Positions 1 through 8,631 of a stretch of 53,994 nt of DNA are shown here, one piece after another. Origin of the DNA: an uncultured Lachnobacterium sp. (GTDB lineage Bacteria; Bacillota; Clostridia; Lachnospirales; Lachnospiraceae); contig CALAST010000015.1 of NCBI GenBank assembly GCA_937889225.1, forward strand, positions 1 to 53,994, in the 5' to 3' direction. The translations under genes were made by a program, and so were the position numbers. Each line of letters starts with the position of its first letter. Position 1 is the stretch's first letter. The notes under the pieces were generated by a model. The model was not told the DNA's origin. It saw only the letters and a list, made by a program, of their open reading frames with translations, and ran no database searches.

Positions 1-274
1 AAACTGTTCTTTTTTGCAGTTCTGAATATGATACTTTCCTTAAGAATTATAACATAAGAAATTATAGTAATACAAGTTTTGTATTTTGAGTAGAAAAATT
101 ATAAATTTATTTTTCCAACGGAAACCTATGTATCTTTTCAATACTTATTTCGTTATTTTACCCAATCAACATTCTCTTCCCTTCAAATGCAAACCCATAC
201 TTTTTAATCTGTCCATCACGAAATCCCCAATAAGCTCTGCCATATGTACAAGGTTATCTTTGATATTGTAAAGG
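1..274. other. Intergenic, no convincing gene
   Basis: This AT-rich stretch contains no frame with a ribosome site and a recognisable product. The only protein-like trace is a short open frame on the minus strand (158-253) that ends in a plausible C-terminal sequence but is cut by a stop at 254-256 and has no start. It could be the relic of a decayed gene. Confidence 0.4.
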
Positions 275-766
275 TCAGAATCCTAACATAGCACATATTA
301 CTGCCACAAGCAGTCCTGCAAGCACATCACTTATATAATGAACTCCTGAAAGTATGCGAACTGCTGCCAAAATGACAGATAAGCCAAGAAATACTACTCC
401 AAGCCAACTCCACGGAGACACCATTAAAAATGTCATTGCTATCATTGCAGAAGAAAACACATGACGGCTTGGAAAAGAATTGCCTTTTGTCTTTTTCGGA
501 ATCACAGGGGGCATTTCAAATGTCTCATATGGTCTTTTGCGGTTAATCCATTTTCGTACAAACGATAGTGACACAAATGAAATAGCAGGTACAAATACTG
601 CCCTTATCCTCATGGCATCTTTTGTCAGAAAAAGATATAACAGCAAAAGAGGATATGCAAGATACATTCCTCCCGTACAAAGTCTATTTAAAATATGTAA
701 ACATTTCGCCAATTTCGGGTTATTGCGAAATGGCACTGTCATCTTTATGTAAGTTTCTTTTTTCAT
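275..766 (-). CDS. PAP2 family membrane phosphatase
   Basis: Membrane phosphatase of the PAP2 (type 2 phosphatidic acid phosphatase) superfamily, 163 residues. Members dephosphorylate lipid phosphates such as undecaprenyl pyrophosphate or phosphatidate on the outer face of the membrane. The three family motifs are visible: Lys72 with Arg78-Pro79 (KWINRKRP), Pro99-Ser-Arg-His102 (PSRH, the PSGH variant), and Arg137/His143/Asp147 in the last motif (RILSGVHYISD). Five or so hydrophobic segments surround these motifs. It stands alone, with a repeat-containing spacer upstream, so context does not identify the substrate. A role in lipid carrier recycling is likely but is inferred from family only. 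Confidence 0.85.
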   Translation of the reverse strand: MKKETYIKMTVPFRNNPKLAKCLHILNRLCTGGMYLAYPLLLLYLFLTKDAMRIRAVFVPAISFVSLSFVRKWINRKRPYETFEMPPVIPKKTKGNSFPSRHVFSSAMIAMTFLMVSPWSWLGVVFLGLSVILAAVRILSGVHYISDVLAGLLVAVICAMLGF

Positions 767-819
767 AAAATTTTCCTCTCTAAATTTATGCTTCTATGTT
801 TATACTAAATTGTTCTTTT

Positions 820-850
820 GTCAAGTAGCTATTCGTAATCTGCTTCGCTA
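820..850 (+). repeat. Dispersed repeat family 1, copy A
   Basis: Divergent copy of a short repeat with approximate consensus GTCAAGCGGATATTC then GCAATCTGC, often followed by TTCGCT. Here GTCAAG is followed by TAGCTATTCGTAATCTGC and TTCGCTA. Other copies are at 973-998, 27181-27209 (inverted), 28769-28789 and 53679-53700, all intergenic. Confidence 0.5.
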
Positions 851-881
851 TAGCTCAACGGACACAAATAATCCATATGAC

Positions 882-929
882 TATAAGCACTTCATTTCAT
901 GACTTCTATCATGAGATAAAGTGCTTATA
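882..929 (-). terminator. Long intergenic hairpin
   Basis: TATAAGCACTT at 882-892 is perfectly complementary to AAGTGCTTATA at 919-929, with further pairing inside (TCATGA on both arms). It lies downstream of the Asn-rich lipoprotein gene on the minus strand. No clear T-run follows on either strand, so it may be a transcript-end stabiliser rather than a classical terminator. Confidence 0.4.
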
Positions 930-972
930 TTTTAAACCCTTTTCACCTGCAATCAGCAGCTATGTTCTGCAT

Positions 973-998
973 GTCAAGCAGATATTCGCAATCTGGTT
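973..998 (+). repeat. Dispersed repeat family 1, copy B
   Basis: GTCAAGCAGATATTCGCAAT followed by CTGG. It matches the family consensus closely and sits in the same spacer as copy A, so two copies flank the hairpin at 882-929. Confidence 0.6.
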
Positions 999-1049
999 CC
1001 CTACTTGCTCACAACCGAATAGCTACTATCGCAGCTTGATTCTGTTAAA

Positions 1050-1589
1050 TTACTGCTGTCCATTATTATTCGTATTATTATTTGTGTTGTTATCTCTATT
1101 CTCATTTGCATTATTATTGTTATTATCGTTGTTATTATTGTTATTTCCGTCTGTAATATCTCTCACACCATCAATAACGGCATCTCCTGCATCTTCAATG
1201 CTGTCAATTACATTTCGTCCTGCGTCACCTAAATTGTCCACACCACTTTCAAGGTCATCACTTACTCTGCCGTTAGTGTTTCCGTTGGTATCATTGTTAT
1301 CCGTTCCAGTACCATTGGTATTATTGTCCGTTCCGGCACCATTTCCATTCGTATTGTTGGTGTCTGTTCCGGTTCCATTTCCATTCATACCATTATTCAC
1401 TCCGGTATCCGACTCATTTTGCATATTGTCATAACCATTATCTAACGTATTATCTGTGTCTGCATTATCTTCATAAGGTGCTTCTGTGCCGCCATCATCC
1501 ATATTTGCTCCACATGCACAACCTACACAGGTAAGAGCACCTACTGTTAAAATGCCACATAAAATTAAAAGTCTTAAGCGTTTCATCAT
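1050..1589 (-). CDS. Asn-rich putative lipoprotein
   Basis: A 179-residue secreted protein without a recognised domain. The first 25 residues form a basic then hydrophobic signal segment (KRLRLLILCGIL) ending in Cys-containing VGCAC, which suggests a lipoprotein, although the lipobox is not canonical. The mature part is low complexity: Asn/Gly/Thr/Asp repeats (units like NGTGTDNN) at about 50-105, a short non-repetitive segment at about 108-145 (DDLESGVDNLGDAG...VIDSIEDAGDAVIDGV), then an almost pure Asn tail ending GQQ. The ribosome site GGAG lies 5 bases before the first of two adjacent ATG codons. An extracytoplasmic, possibly spore or cell-surface role is only a guess. The long opposite-strand frame is a by-product of the repeats. 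Confidence 0.7.
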   Translation of the reverse strand: MMKRLRLLILCGILTVGALTCVGCACGANMDDGGTEAPYEDNADTDNTLDNGYDNMQNESDTGVNNGMNGNGTGTDTNNTNGNGAGTDNNTNGTGTDNNDTNGNTNGRVSDDLESGVDNLGDAGRNVIDSIEDAGDAVIDGVRDITDGNNNNNNDNNNNNANENRDNNTNNNTNNNGQQ

Positions 1590-1707
1590 CTTTTCTCCTT
1601 TTCTTTTTAGAAATAGTATGATGAATTCTTATTTAAAATATACGGAAATTCTTGATATTTTACACTATAATACTTTTCTATGCTAAATCATAGGGTTCAC
1701 TATAATG

Positions 1708-2073
1708 CTATTTCTTCATTTTTGTGTCAAATAACAACGAAGCAATATAGGAAAATACAAGGGCAGAAGAAACACCCACCGCACATGCGGTAAATCCACC
1801 CATAAAGATTCCTAAAAAACCATCCTTATCTACAGCTTCTTTTACACCTGTCCACAATACATTTCCAAATCCCAAAAGCGGTACATTTGCACCGGCTCCT
1901 GCCCATTGTGAAAATGGCTCATATACACCAATTGCCCCAAGTACAGCCCCTGTACAAACAAGAAGCACCATAATTCTGCCCGGAAGCATCTTAGTTTTTT
2001 CCATTAAAATCTGTGCCAATGCACAAATAATTCCGCCCACGATAAATGCTTTTATATAATCCATACCTTTCAC
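1708..2073 (-). CDS. spoVAE: Stage V sporulation protein AE
   Basis: A 121-residue SpoVAE-type (SpoVAEb) membrane protein. The SpoVA proteins form the inner-membrane channel that moves Ca-dipicolinic acid into the forespore and out at germination. The sequence has the family's short hydrophobic architecture: an N-terminal helix (YIKAFIVGGIICALAQ), a loop after MLPGRIMVLLV, and C-terminal GIFMGGFTACAVGVSSALVFSYI. It starts 3 bases after the spoVAD stop, so the two are translationally linked and share the upstream sporulation promoter. The usual partner spoVAC is not next to them. Confidence 0.9.
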   Translation of the reverse strand: MKGMDYIKAFIVGGIICALAQILMEKTKMLPGRIMVLLVCTGAVLGAIGVYEPFSQWAGAGANVPLLGFGNVLWTGVKEAVDKDGFLGIFMGGFTACAVGVSSALVFSYIASLLFDTKMKK

Positions 2074-2076
2074 CTC

Positions 2077-3114
2077 CTACGAGCAACTCTCCACAACGAC
2101 TCCATGTGCAATCCCCGGAACGCTCTGCCCTTCATTAAAACTTACGGTTGAAAGCAATGCCCCTGTCGGCACAAATAACATGCGTTTTATCTTTCCTTCC
2201 CGAATCTTCTTAAGATAATATGCACTAAACGTAACTGCGGAGCACCCACAACCGGAACCACCGGCTCCTGTGTTTTGTTTTTCTCCATCATAGATTTTCA
2301 TACCGCAATCTTCGTGAACGTTTGCAATATTATAGCCTTTTTTTTGCAGCAAATCAATTAATATTTCCTGTCCAACTGTCCCTAAGTCACCGGTAACAAT
2401 TTTATCATAATCCTCCGGCTTTCGACCAAAGTCCTCAAAATTCTGATAAATCAAATCACAGGCTGCCGGTGCCATTGCCGCACCCATATTCATAGAATCT
2501 TTTATGCCAAAATCTACGATTTTGCCTGTTGTCACTCCCGTAATTTTCGCCAACGGCTTCATCTTAAATTGCTCCATTTTTTCTTTTGTAGCAAGAATAA
2601 ACGCTCCGCCACCTGTTACTGTCCATGTAGAAGACTTCGGTCTTTGGTTTGCATATTCCAAAGGAAAACGAAATTGTTTTTCGGCACTCGCAAAATGACT
2701 GGAAGTTACAGCTGCCACACAATCTGCATATCCTGCCGCTACATTCATAGAAGCAAGGCTTAATGATTCTCCGCAGGTTGAACAGGCACCATAAAGTCCA
2801 AACAATGGAATTTCAAATTCTTTTAAGCCAAAAGAAGATGCTATCGTTTGACCAAGCAAATCTCCTGCAAAAAGATAACGAATATCCTCGGCTTTCCGAT
2901 TCATTTTTCCAATCGCCAGCGTAAGTGCTTCTTTTTGCAAGGCACTTTCCGCAGCTTCCCAATTGGCTTCGCCAAACTTATCATCACTTCCAACCACATC
3001 AAAATAATCCTGTAATGGACCTTCGCCCTCTTTTTTTCCTACTATGGATGCGGTACTAATAATGAAGGGAGCCTCTGAAAAACAAAGACTCCCCTTTCCT
3101 ACTTGTTGGTTCAT
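2077..3114 (-). CDS. spoVAD: Stage V sporulation protein AD
   Basis: A 345-residue SpoVAD, the cytoplasmic dipicolinic-acid-binding component of the SpoVA complex, which has a thiolase-like (KAS III-like) fold. Full-length features are visible: FSEAPFIISTASIVGKKEGEG near the N terminus, LFGLYGACSTCGESLSLAS around the thiolase-type cysteine position, WTVTGGGAFILA mid-protein and GGSGCGCSAVTFSAYYL near the C terminus. The start has an AAGGAGAG ribosome site. It is the first gene of a two-gene unit with spoVAE. In most spore formers spoVAC precedes it; here the gene upstream is apt. Confidence 0.93.
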   Translation of the reverse strand: MNQQVGKGSLCFSEAPFIISTASIVGKKEGEGPLQDYFDVVGSDDKFGEANWEAAESALQKEALTLAIGKMNRKAEDIRYLFAGDLLGQTIASSFGLKEFEIPLFGLYGACSTCGESLSLASMNVAAGYADCVAAVTSSHFASAEKQFRFPLEYANQRPKSSTWTVTGGGAFILATKEKMEQFKMKPLAKITGVTTGKIVDFGIKDSMNMGAAMAPAACDLIYQNFEDFGRKPEDYDKIVTGDLGTVGQEILIDLLQKKGYNIANVHEDCGMKIYDGEKQNTGAGGSGCGCSAVTFSAYYLKKIREGKIKRMLFVPTGALLSTVSFNEGQSVPGIAHGVVVESCS

Positions 3115-3140
3115 ACTATCTCTCCTTTTTCATATAGTGA

Positions 3141-3170
3141 TAGTATGTTTCATAATATAAAATTTTATCC
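3141..3170 (-). promoter_or_regulatory. Sigma-G/F-like promoter of spoVAD
   Basis: On the minus strand GGATA (3166-3170), an 18-base spacer and CATACTA (3141-3147) fit the forespore sigma factor pattern (-35 GHATR-like with one mismatch, -10 CATxHTA). The predicted start point is about 20 bases before the spoVAD ATG. This fits the known forespore expression of spoVA genes. Confidence 0.6.
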
Positions 3171-3284
3171 GTATCCGCAAAAATATATTAGAGCTATATA
3201 TGGTTTGTTATTTTGTGTACGTTGTTCTACGTTCAAAATCATACTTTAATGTTCTAATAAGCATTAGTTTTAGTACTCATCTTC

Positions 3285-3809
3285 CTACTTCCCATCATAG
3301 ACTACAACTGAATCCACGTCATAACCTTCTAAAGTCTTACGACCTTCCAATCCTTTTAGCTCAATAAGGAATAACATTTTCACCACTTCACCGCCTAATT
3401 CTTCTACCAATTCCGCTGCTGCTTTCATCGTTCCGCCTGTAGCAATCAAATCATCAATTAATACAACTTTCTGACCTTTTGCAATCGCATCCTTATGTAT
3501 TTCGATGGTTGCTGTGCCATATTCTAAGTCATAAGTCTTAGCAACTGTTTCGCATGGAAGTTTTCCTGCTTTACGCACCATAACAAATGGTTTTTTCAAA
3601 AGATAAGCAAGCGGCATTCCAAATACAAATCCTCTTGATTCTGCTCCTGCAATTACATCACATTCCACATTTTCCAAACGTTTTGCCATTTCATTGATTG
3701 CAAGCTGCAATCCTTCCGCACTCTGCAATACACTTGTTACATCACGGAAAATAATTCCTTCTTCCGGAAAATCCGGAATGCTTCTAATATAATCTTCTAC
3801 TTTTTTCAT
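3285..3809 (-). CDS. apt: Adenine phosphoribosyltransferase
   Basis: A 174-residue enzyme that salvages adenine by converting it with PRPP to AMP in the cytoplasm. The PRPP-binding loop VVLIDDLIATGGT is intact at about 120-132. The N-terminal IPDFPEEGIIFRDVTSVLQ and the GAESRGFVFGMPLAYLL segment are characteristic of Apt. The length is normal. Its ATG overlaps the stop of the upstream diguanylate cyclase (TAATG), so the two are co-translated, an unexpected pairing of a salvage enzyme with a signalling protein. Confidence 0.96.
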   Translation of the reverse strand: MKKVEDYIRSIPDFPEEGIIFRDVTSVLQSAEGLQLAINEMAKRLENVECDVIAGAESRGFVFGMPLAYLLKKPFVMVRKAGKLPCETVAKTYDLEYGTATIEIHKDAIAKGQKVVLIDDLIATGGTMKAAAELVEELGGEVVKMLFLIELKGLEGRKTLEGYDVDSVVVYDGK

Positions 3810-5512
3810 TATCTATGACTCTCCTTTTTCATATCTCTTTTACATATATACATACGCTCATCTGCTAAATTATAAACTGCGTGTACATCCTCCTGCACAT
3901 TGCATTCATGGCTAAATGCATATCCATATGCTGTATTAAGCTGTACGACACCGCCTTTTTTATTATAACGCAACATTCGCGAACGCATTTCTGACAATCT
4001 TTTTTCTATTACTTCTTTCTTCAAATCCGGGATAATGACCATAAATTCATCACCACCCATACGTCCTACGACACAACCTTCATCTGAAAATACATTATGC
4101 AAAATATCTGCAAATGCTTTTATTGCTGCGTCTCCTGTTTCATGTCCATATGTATCATTCATCTGTTTTAAACTATTCAAGTCTAAACTAATAACAGCAA
4201 AACTTTTTCGCTTTTCTACCAATTCTTCCAACTCATCATCACATTTCCTGCGGTTGGCAAGACCTGTAAGTCCATCTGCATATGCCATCTTAAGAAGCAT
4301 CTTTTGCTGTGCCTCTTTCGCCAATGCCTCACTAATGCGATTTGAAAAATCTCGGAATAATGAAAATACCATTAATACCGCACCAATTAAAATACCGGTA
4401 TTATACTCATTCGCTTCAAAATTATAAGTATTTTTGAGCATTGCATAATTAAAAATCTCAATTGCTATAATTGCACTTGCCACAATGAATGATGCAGATA
4501 CCGACACATTGATTTTTCCGGTTCTTTTATAATCACTTCCAAACAACAAGATTAAATAAACTACTGTCAATCCCATAAATCCATATACGAATGGTAACAA
4601 TGTAGGAAAACTCATAATTCCTATGGTCTGTAAGATATAACTTGAAATCGTAAATATCGTCTGTCCAACCAAAAGTATTTTATAATACATCTTTACTGCT
4701 TTGGGATATTCACCATTTTCCATTCTCTCATAAAAGTAAAACAGAAATGGAAGAACCAAAAAGAAAAGCGAGCAATATTCGATATACGTTTTCTTGCTAA
4801 TATCTGACATTACAAACGAAATTAAATTTCCACTACATAATGACCAAACACCAACCAAATAAGAAAATACGGAAATTGCCATTGTACGCATAAAATAAGA
4901 AGTTCCCATTACAAATGCTACAATCATGCCAACGATACCAAACACAATTAAAAAAAATGCCAGACCCAAAACATTAACCGCTTCTTTCATCTGTTTGTAC
5001 ATCCGATAACTTGCATTATCAATCTGAATGGTTGATACTTTATCAAATGAATTGTTTTCCGTTCCAATATATTCAATCCGTACTTTCATTCCGGCATAAT
5101 CTTCCGGTAACCTGATAAAATGAACTCCATAGCCCACCAAACGGTTCTGTTCGTAATGTTCCCTGCCATGACTATATACAAGTACATCATCCAAATAAAC
5201 ATCTATAATGCTGTGTACCGACCACACTCTCATAACTGGATTGGAAATAATATTCTCCGATGGAAATGTTGTAGTTAGAACCAACAAATCGCCTTTTCCC
5301 AATGAGTCAAACTTTGTCTCACTTAAAACAACATCTTCATACCGCATTCCGTCTGCAATTACATCCCATCCCGTATCCACGACCACTTTCGGCGGAAAAT
5401 CTTCCTTTGTATTCATTGCGGAATAAACAGGATAAACCAGTATTACAAAAAAAATCAAACATACTAAAAAATGTATGATTTTTTTTAATAATGCTCTTTT
5501 TCCCCTTTGCAT
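3809..5512 (-). CDS. Membrane sensor diguanylate cyclase (GGDEF)
   Basis: A 567-residue sensor that probably makes cyclic di-GMP from two GTP. Order of parts: one N-terminal membrane helix (about 12-32), an extracytoplasmic domain of about 150 residues with a jelly-roll-like pattern (VDVYLDDVLVYSHG type strand), about seven membrane helices (about 180-390), and a C-terminal GGDEF domain (about 405-560). The active-site motif MGGDEF is intact, and the DGLTGLANRR entry motif is present. The inhibitory I-site RxxD is absent at the expected position before GGDEF, so product feedback is not expected. The architecture resembles 7TMR-DISM sensors and matches the kinase at 41431-43353. It shares a start-stop overlap with apt and follows an HD-domain gene by 12 bases. 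Confidence 0.9.
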   Translation of the reverse strand: MQRGKRALLKKIIHFLVCLIFFVILVYPVYSAMNTKEDFPPKVVVDTGWDVIADGMRYEDVVLSETKFDSLGKGDLLVLTTTFPSENIISNPVMRVWSVHSIIDVYLDDVLVYSHGREHYEQNRLVGYGVHFIRLPEDYAGMKVRIEYIGTENNSFDKVSTIQIDNASYRMYKQMKEAVNVLGLAFFLIVFGIVGMIVAFVMGTSYFMRTMAISVFSYLVGVWSLCSGNLISFVMSDISKKTYIEYCSLFFLVLPFLFYFYERMENGEYPKAVKMYYKILLVGQTIFTISSYILQTIGIMSFPTLLPFVYGFMGLTVVYLILLFGSDYKRTGKINVSVSASFIVASAIIAIEIFNYAMLKNTYNFEANEYNTGILIGAVLMVFSLFRDFSNRISEALAKEAQQKMLLKMAYADGLTGLANRRKCDDELEELVEKRKSFAVISLDLNSLKQMNDTYGHETGDAAIKAFADILHNVFSDEGCVVGRMGGDEFMVIIPDLKKEVIEKRLSEMRSRMLRYNKKGGVVQLNTAYGYAFSHECNVQEDVHAVYNLADERMYICKRDMKKESHR

Positions 5513-5524
5513 AACTTTCTCCTC

Positions 5525-6190
5525 TTAAAAGTTTTCTTCTATATCCTTTATAATATTTCCACTTTCCACGTTTTTCTTAATAAAATTCTTTTTGGCATAA
5601 TCCCAGATAATTTCAGAACCTTTTGGAGTTGGCTCATTTCTCTTTAAAACTTTTGATAAAACCACCTCATGCTCTAACCATGCTTTGCCATCCGTTGCAT
5701 CATTTAACATCATTGGCTGAATGTTATCCATAACTCTTGCAAATCTGGCTTCTTTGGATTCCCCTGCTTCAAATTCTTCCCATAAAGAGAAAAGTTCATT
5801 CCCCTGGTCTTGCGGCAACATACCAAAAATACGTTTGGCAGCTATCTGTTCGCGTTCATGCTGTGTAGCTTTAGCTGCTTCATCATATGCATAAGTATCA
5901 CCTGCATCTATCTCTACAATATCATGAATTAACAACATGCGAATTGTCTTTAAAATATCAAATTCTTCATTTGCATATTCACTAAACAAAAAGACCATAA
6001 TTGCCATATGCCATGCGTGTTCCGCATCATTTTCTTTTCTTGTTCCATCAGAAAGATACGTCTGGCGAAAAATCTGCTTTTCTTTGTCAATCTCCCGAAG
6101 AAAAGCAAATTGTTTTTCCAAACGTTCTTTATCATAGGCAAGATTTTTATCTTGCATTAAATTATGGATATTTGATTTTTCTAAGTCCAT
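5525..6190 (-). CDS. HD domain hydrolase (HDDC2/YfbR-like)
   Basis: A 221-residue HD-superfamily metal-dependent phosphohydrolase. The metal ligands are visible as His in ENDAEHAWHMA, the doublet HD in LLIHDIVEIDAGDT, and a later Asp in FARVMDNIQPM. This pattern is typical of HDDC2/YfbR-like nucleotidases, which often hydrolyse deoxynucleoside monophosphates; the substrate here is not shown. The ATG at 6190 is chosen because GGAGG lies 8 bases before it; an in-frame GTG at 6205 overlaps that ribosome site. The stop is 12 bases before the diguanylate cyclase start, so HD, GGDEF and apt probably form one operon. Confidence 0.85.
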   Translation of the reverse strand: MDLEKSNIHNLMQDKNLAYDKERLEKQFAFLREIDKEKQIFRQTYLSDGTRKENDAEHAWHMAIMVFLFSEYANEEFDILKTIRMLLIHDIVEIDAGDTYAYDEAAKATQHEREQIAAKRIFGMLPQDQGNELFSLWEEFEAGESKEARFARVMDNIQPMMLNDATDGKAWLEHEVVLSKVLKRNEPTPKGSEIIWDYAKKNFIKKNVESGNIIKDIEENF

Positions 6191-6293
6191 TCTTGCAGCC
6201 TCCACTTATAATATTTTATTATATGACTATAATTAAGAAAATTTTAAAATTTGCACAAATACATAAAATAAATCATTTATTATTCACACATGA

Positions 6294-6327
6294 CCAGTAA
6301 CAAGTAAAAATCCATGCAAAATTTGCT
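6294..6327 (+). repeat. Dispersed repeat family 2, partial copy
   Basis: CCAGTAACAAGTAAAAATCC followed by ATGCAAAATTTGCT matches the left part of the structured element at 19410-19443 with only two substitutions. The closing arm of that element is missing here. It is followed by two near-identical units of CTCATTTATAG plus a T-run (6332-6349 and 6351-6367), which lie downstream of no plus-strand gene. Confidence 0.6.
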
Positions 6328-6371
6328 ATTTGCTCATTTATAGTTTTTTACTCATTTATAGCTTTTTATTA

Positions 6372-7082
6372 TTATTTTACTTTCTTGTATGCTTCATCTG
6401 CAAATTTTACAACATCCTGTACCGTAAGCACACCTTCTGATACGGTAAACTGAATGTCATATTCTAAAAAACGCATTCCATATACATAATCCGGCTTTTT
6501 GTTATACGCTGCTCTTGGGTCTTGCTGCAACACTTCCATAATACGAGCCCTCAAACTTTTTGGAATTTTTTGCATAAGTTCATCTGAAATAATTACTTCT
6601 ATTCTATCACTTTTATGCGTTTCTGCAAAGCTACCTTTTGCATTTGGATGCGAATCTGTATAAGGAAGATACGGTTTAATATCATAAATCGGTGTCCCAT
6701 CTAACAAATCTGCTCCGCTTACAACTAAAATCGGACCTCTTTTTTCATCCAGATAAATTTTCTCCAATTTCACAGAAGAAAGCCCAATTCCATTTGGCCG
6801 AAAAGGTGCCCTGGTAGCAAATACACCTTTCTTTTCTTTTCCTCCAAGTCTTGGCGGTGTTACTGTCAGGGATATATGCTCTCTTTTTGCTTTGGAAAAA
6901 CTCCAAAGCAGCCAGATATGCGAAAATTCTTCCAAACCTCTGATTGCATCCATACTGCGAAACTCCGGTTCAAACACAATTTCTGCCCGAAGCGATGGTA
7001 CTAATCCGCTTTGCCGTGGTATTCCAAATTTATCTGGAAATTCTGTATAAATTTTTGCAACTGTAATTAAGTTTTGTTCCAT
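6372..7082 (-). CDS. trmO: tRNA methyltransferase TrmO-like (TsaA/YaeB family)
   Basis: A 236-residue protein of the TsaA/YaeB/TrmO family, SAM-dependent enzymes that N6-methylate t6A37 in tRNA-Thr. Family motifs: PRQSGLVPSLRAEIVFEPEF at the N terminus, GLEEFSHIWLLWSF, then GVFATRAPFRPNGIGLSSVKL, the strongest signature, and DLLDGTPIYDIKPYLPYTDS. The C-terminal extension with YGMRFLEYDIQF is usual for the longer clostridial members. The ribosome site is AGGAAGAGAG just before the ATG. It is monocistronic. Confidence 0.9.
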   Translation of the reverse strand: MEQNLITVAKIYTEFPDKFGIPRQSGLVPSLRAEIVFEPEFRSMDAIRGLEEFSHIWLLWSFSKAKREHISLTVTPPRLGGKEKKGVFATRAPFRPNGIGLSSVKLEKIYLDEKRGPILVVSGADLLDGTPIYDIKPYLPYTDSHPNAKGSFAETHKSDRIEVIISDELMQKIPKSLRARIMEVLQQDPRAAYNKKPDYVYGMRFLEYDIQFTVSEGVLTVQDVVKFADEAYKKVK

Positions 7083-7230
7083 TCTCTCTTCCTCTAAGTA
7101 TCCTCATTCCTTATTTCTATATCATTATCTGTATAAAAATAAGCCATTATTACATTTTCTCTTGCATCGCATATGCACTTTATCCATTTTCTTGCACCTA
7201 TTTTAACATATGCACTATCATATTTCTATG

Positions 7231-7274
7231 TAAAAATAAAAAGACTCCTATATCATTTCTGATATAGGAATCTG
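7231..7274 (-). terminator. Rho-independent terminator of the alcohol dehydrogenase gene
   Basis: On the minus strand AGATTCCTATATCA, loop GAAA, TGATATAGGAGTCT and then TTTTTATTTTT. It starts about 24 bases after the stop of the dehydrogenase gene. Confidence 0.85.
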
Positions 7275-7297
7275 ATTATATGATTCTTAAATACTCA

Positions 7298-8428
7298 TTA
7301 TTCCATTACAATTGCAATTTTAACACCTGTAAGAGAAATATTCTTTTCCATAGCATCAATATACTGTTCAAGCGGATAATGATCTGTAACAAGTTTCTCT
7401 ACCGGAATTCCCATTTCTTTTGCTTTCTTAAGGAAACCAAGTGTTTCAATATATTCGTTTGCACTATATACCCAAGAACCAACAAGTGTAATTTCTTTAT
7501 TACAAAGGTCAAAGTGTGGATTCATGGTGCATTCACCGGCATTAACAAAGAAGCCCATTTCACAGTATCCGCCACCACGACGAACATATTTATAAGCATC
7601 TGCCGCAGCCTGTGGAACACCTGTACACTGGAATACGAAATCTGCTCCAAATCCACCGGTTAATTCCTGTACTTTCGCAACTCTTTCCTCAATCGTTGTA
7701 AGTTCTTTGAAGTTAATAATGGATGTTGCACCCATTTCTTTTGCAAGAGCAAGACGTGTTTCAACACCATCTACTGCAATAATATTTACAACACCTGCTG
7801 CTTTAAGCACCGCAATCTGCATAAGACCAATTGGTCCACAACCCTGTACCAACACAGTTGAACCAAAATTAATGATATTTGTTGTCTCTGCACGATTCAT
7901 AGCATGTACACATACGCAAGCCGGCTCAATAAGCATTCTTTCATCTAATGTCATACCATTGACTACAAAGATGGACGAATTCTTTCTAATTAAAATATAT
8001 TCTGCAAACCATCCATTGAAATGAACATCATCTTCGTTAATCAATCCGTATACCCCAAGATTCTCACAAAGGTTAGGAAGCTCCGGATAACGACGGCAAT
8101 AACTACATTCGCCACAAAGAAGAACAGAAGTAACTACTTTGTCACCAACTTTAATCGGGTCACCCTTTGTATCAACGGTGACACCTTCACCAATCGCTAC
8201 AACTTCACCTGTTCCTTCATGTCCTAAAACTACCGGTGCCATTCCAAACGGGTCATAACGATATTCATGTACGTCTGTACCACAAATACCACATCCCTCT
8301 ACCTTAACAAGAATTTCTCCCGGTCCCGGACTAGGAATTTCATGTTCACGAAATTCAACAACAGCTTCTCCCTGAACACCGTCAACAATCTTTGGTTTCA
8401 CTAAGTACGCAAGTTTTGCTTTTCCCAT
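7298..8428 (-). CDS. Zinc-dependent medium-chain alcohol/polyol dehydrogenase
   Basis: A 376-residue MDR-family zinc dehydrogenase that oxidises a secondary alcohol or polyol with NAD(P). Catalytic zinc ligands are Cys49 in CGICGTD and the His in VLGHEGTGEV; the structural zinc loop has four cysteines (CGECSYCRRYPELPNLC). The nucleotide-binding glycines are in VLVQGCGPIGLMQ. The general type is sorbitol/threonine-dehydrogenase-like; the substrate cannot be set from sequence. The start at 8428 follows GGGGGAG by 6 bases; a longer in-frame start at 8491 has no ribosome site and would overlap the promoter. It is monocistronic between its own promoter and terminator. Confidence 0.9.
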   Translation of the reverse strand: MGKAKLAYLVKPKIVDGVQGEAVVEFREHEIPSPGPGEILVKVEGCGICGTDVHEYRYDPFGMAPVVLGHEGTGEVVAIGEGVTVDTKGDPIKVGDKVVTSVLLCGECSYCRRYPELPNLCENLGVYGLINEDDVHFNGWFAEYILIRKNSSIFVVNGMTLDERMLIEPACVCVHAMNRAETTNIINFGSTVLVQGCGPIGLMQIAVLKAAGVVNIIAVDGVETRLALAKEMGATSIINFKELTTIEERVAKVQELTGGFGADFVFQCTGVPQAAADAYKYVRRGGGYCEMGFFVNAGECTMNPHFDLCNKEITLVGSWVYSANEYIETLGFLKKAKEMGIPVEKLVTDHYPLEQYIDAMEKNISLTGVKIAIVME

Positions 8429-8479
8429 AGCAATCTCCCCCCTCAAAAAAATAAAACACGAACTTTTATAGTTACTATT

Positions 8480-8508
8480 AGTATATACCAAATTTCAGAA
8501 AACAACAA
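8480..8508 (-). promoter_or_regulatory. Sigma-A-type promoter of the alcohol dehydrogenase gene
   Basis: Minus strand TTGTTG (8503-8508), 17-base spacer, TATACT (8480-8485), located about 50 bases before the dehydrogenase start. Confidence 0.65.
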
Positions 8509-8631
8509 GAATTATCTGATAATTTCATTATTATTCTTCTAAATTCCTTCTCCAGAGGGACTGTGACCCTCTGTTTACATAGAAATCCACAAACTATTTT
8601 GATGGAAATCTTTTTAAAGGAGGGGATGCTA

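Noticed and set aside
877..1434. Long plus-strand frame of 185 codons opposite the Asn-rich lipoprotein
   Set aside because: It is produced by the repeated Asn codons read on the other strand; the minus frame has a signal peptide and a ribosome site.
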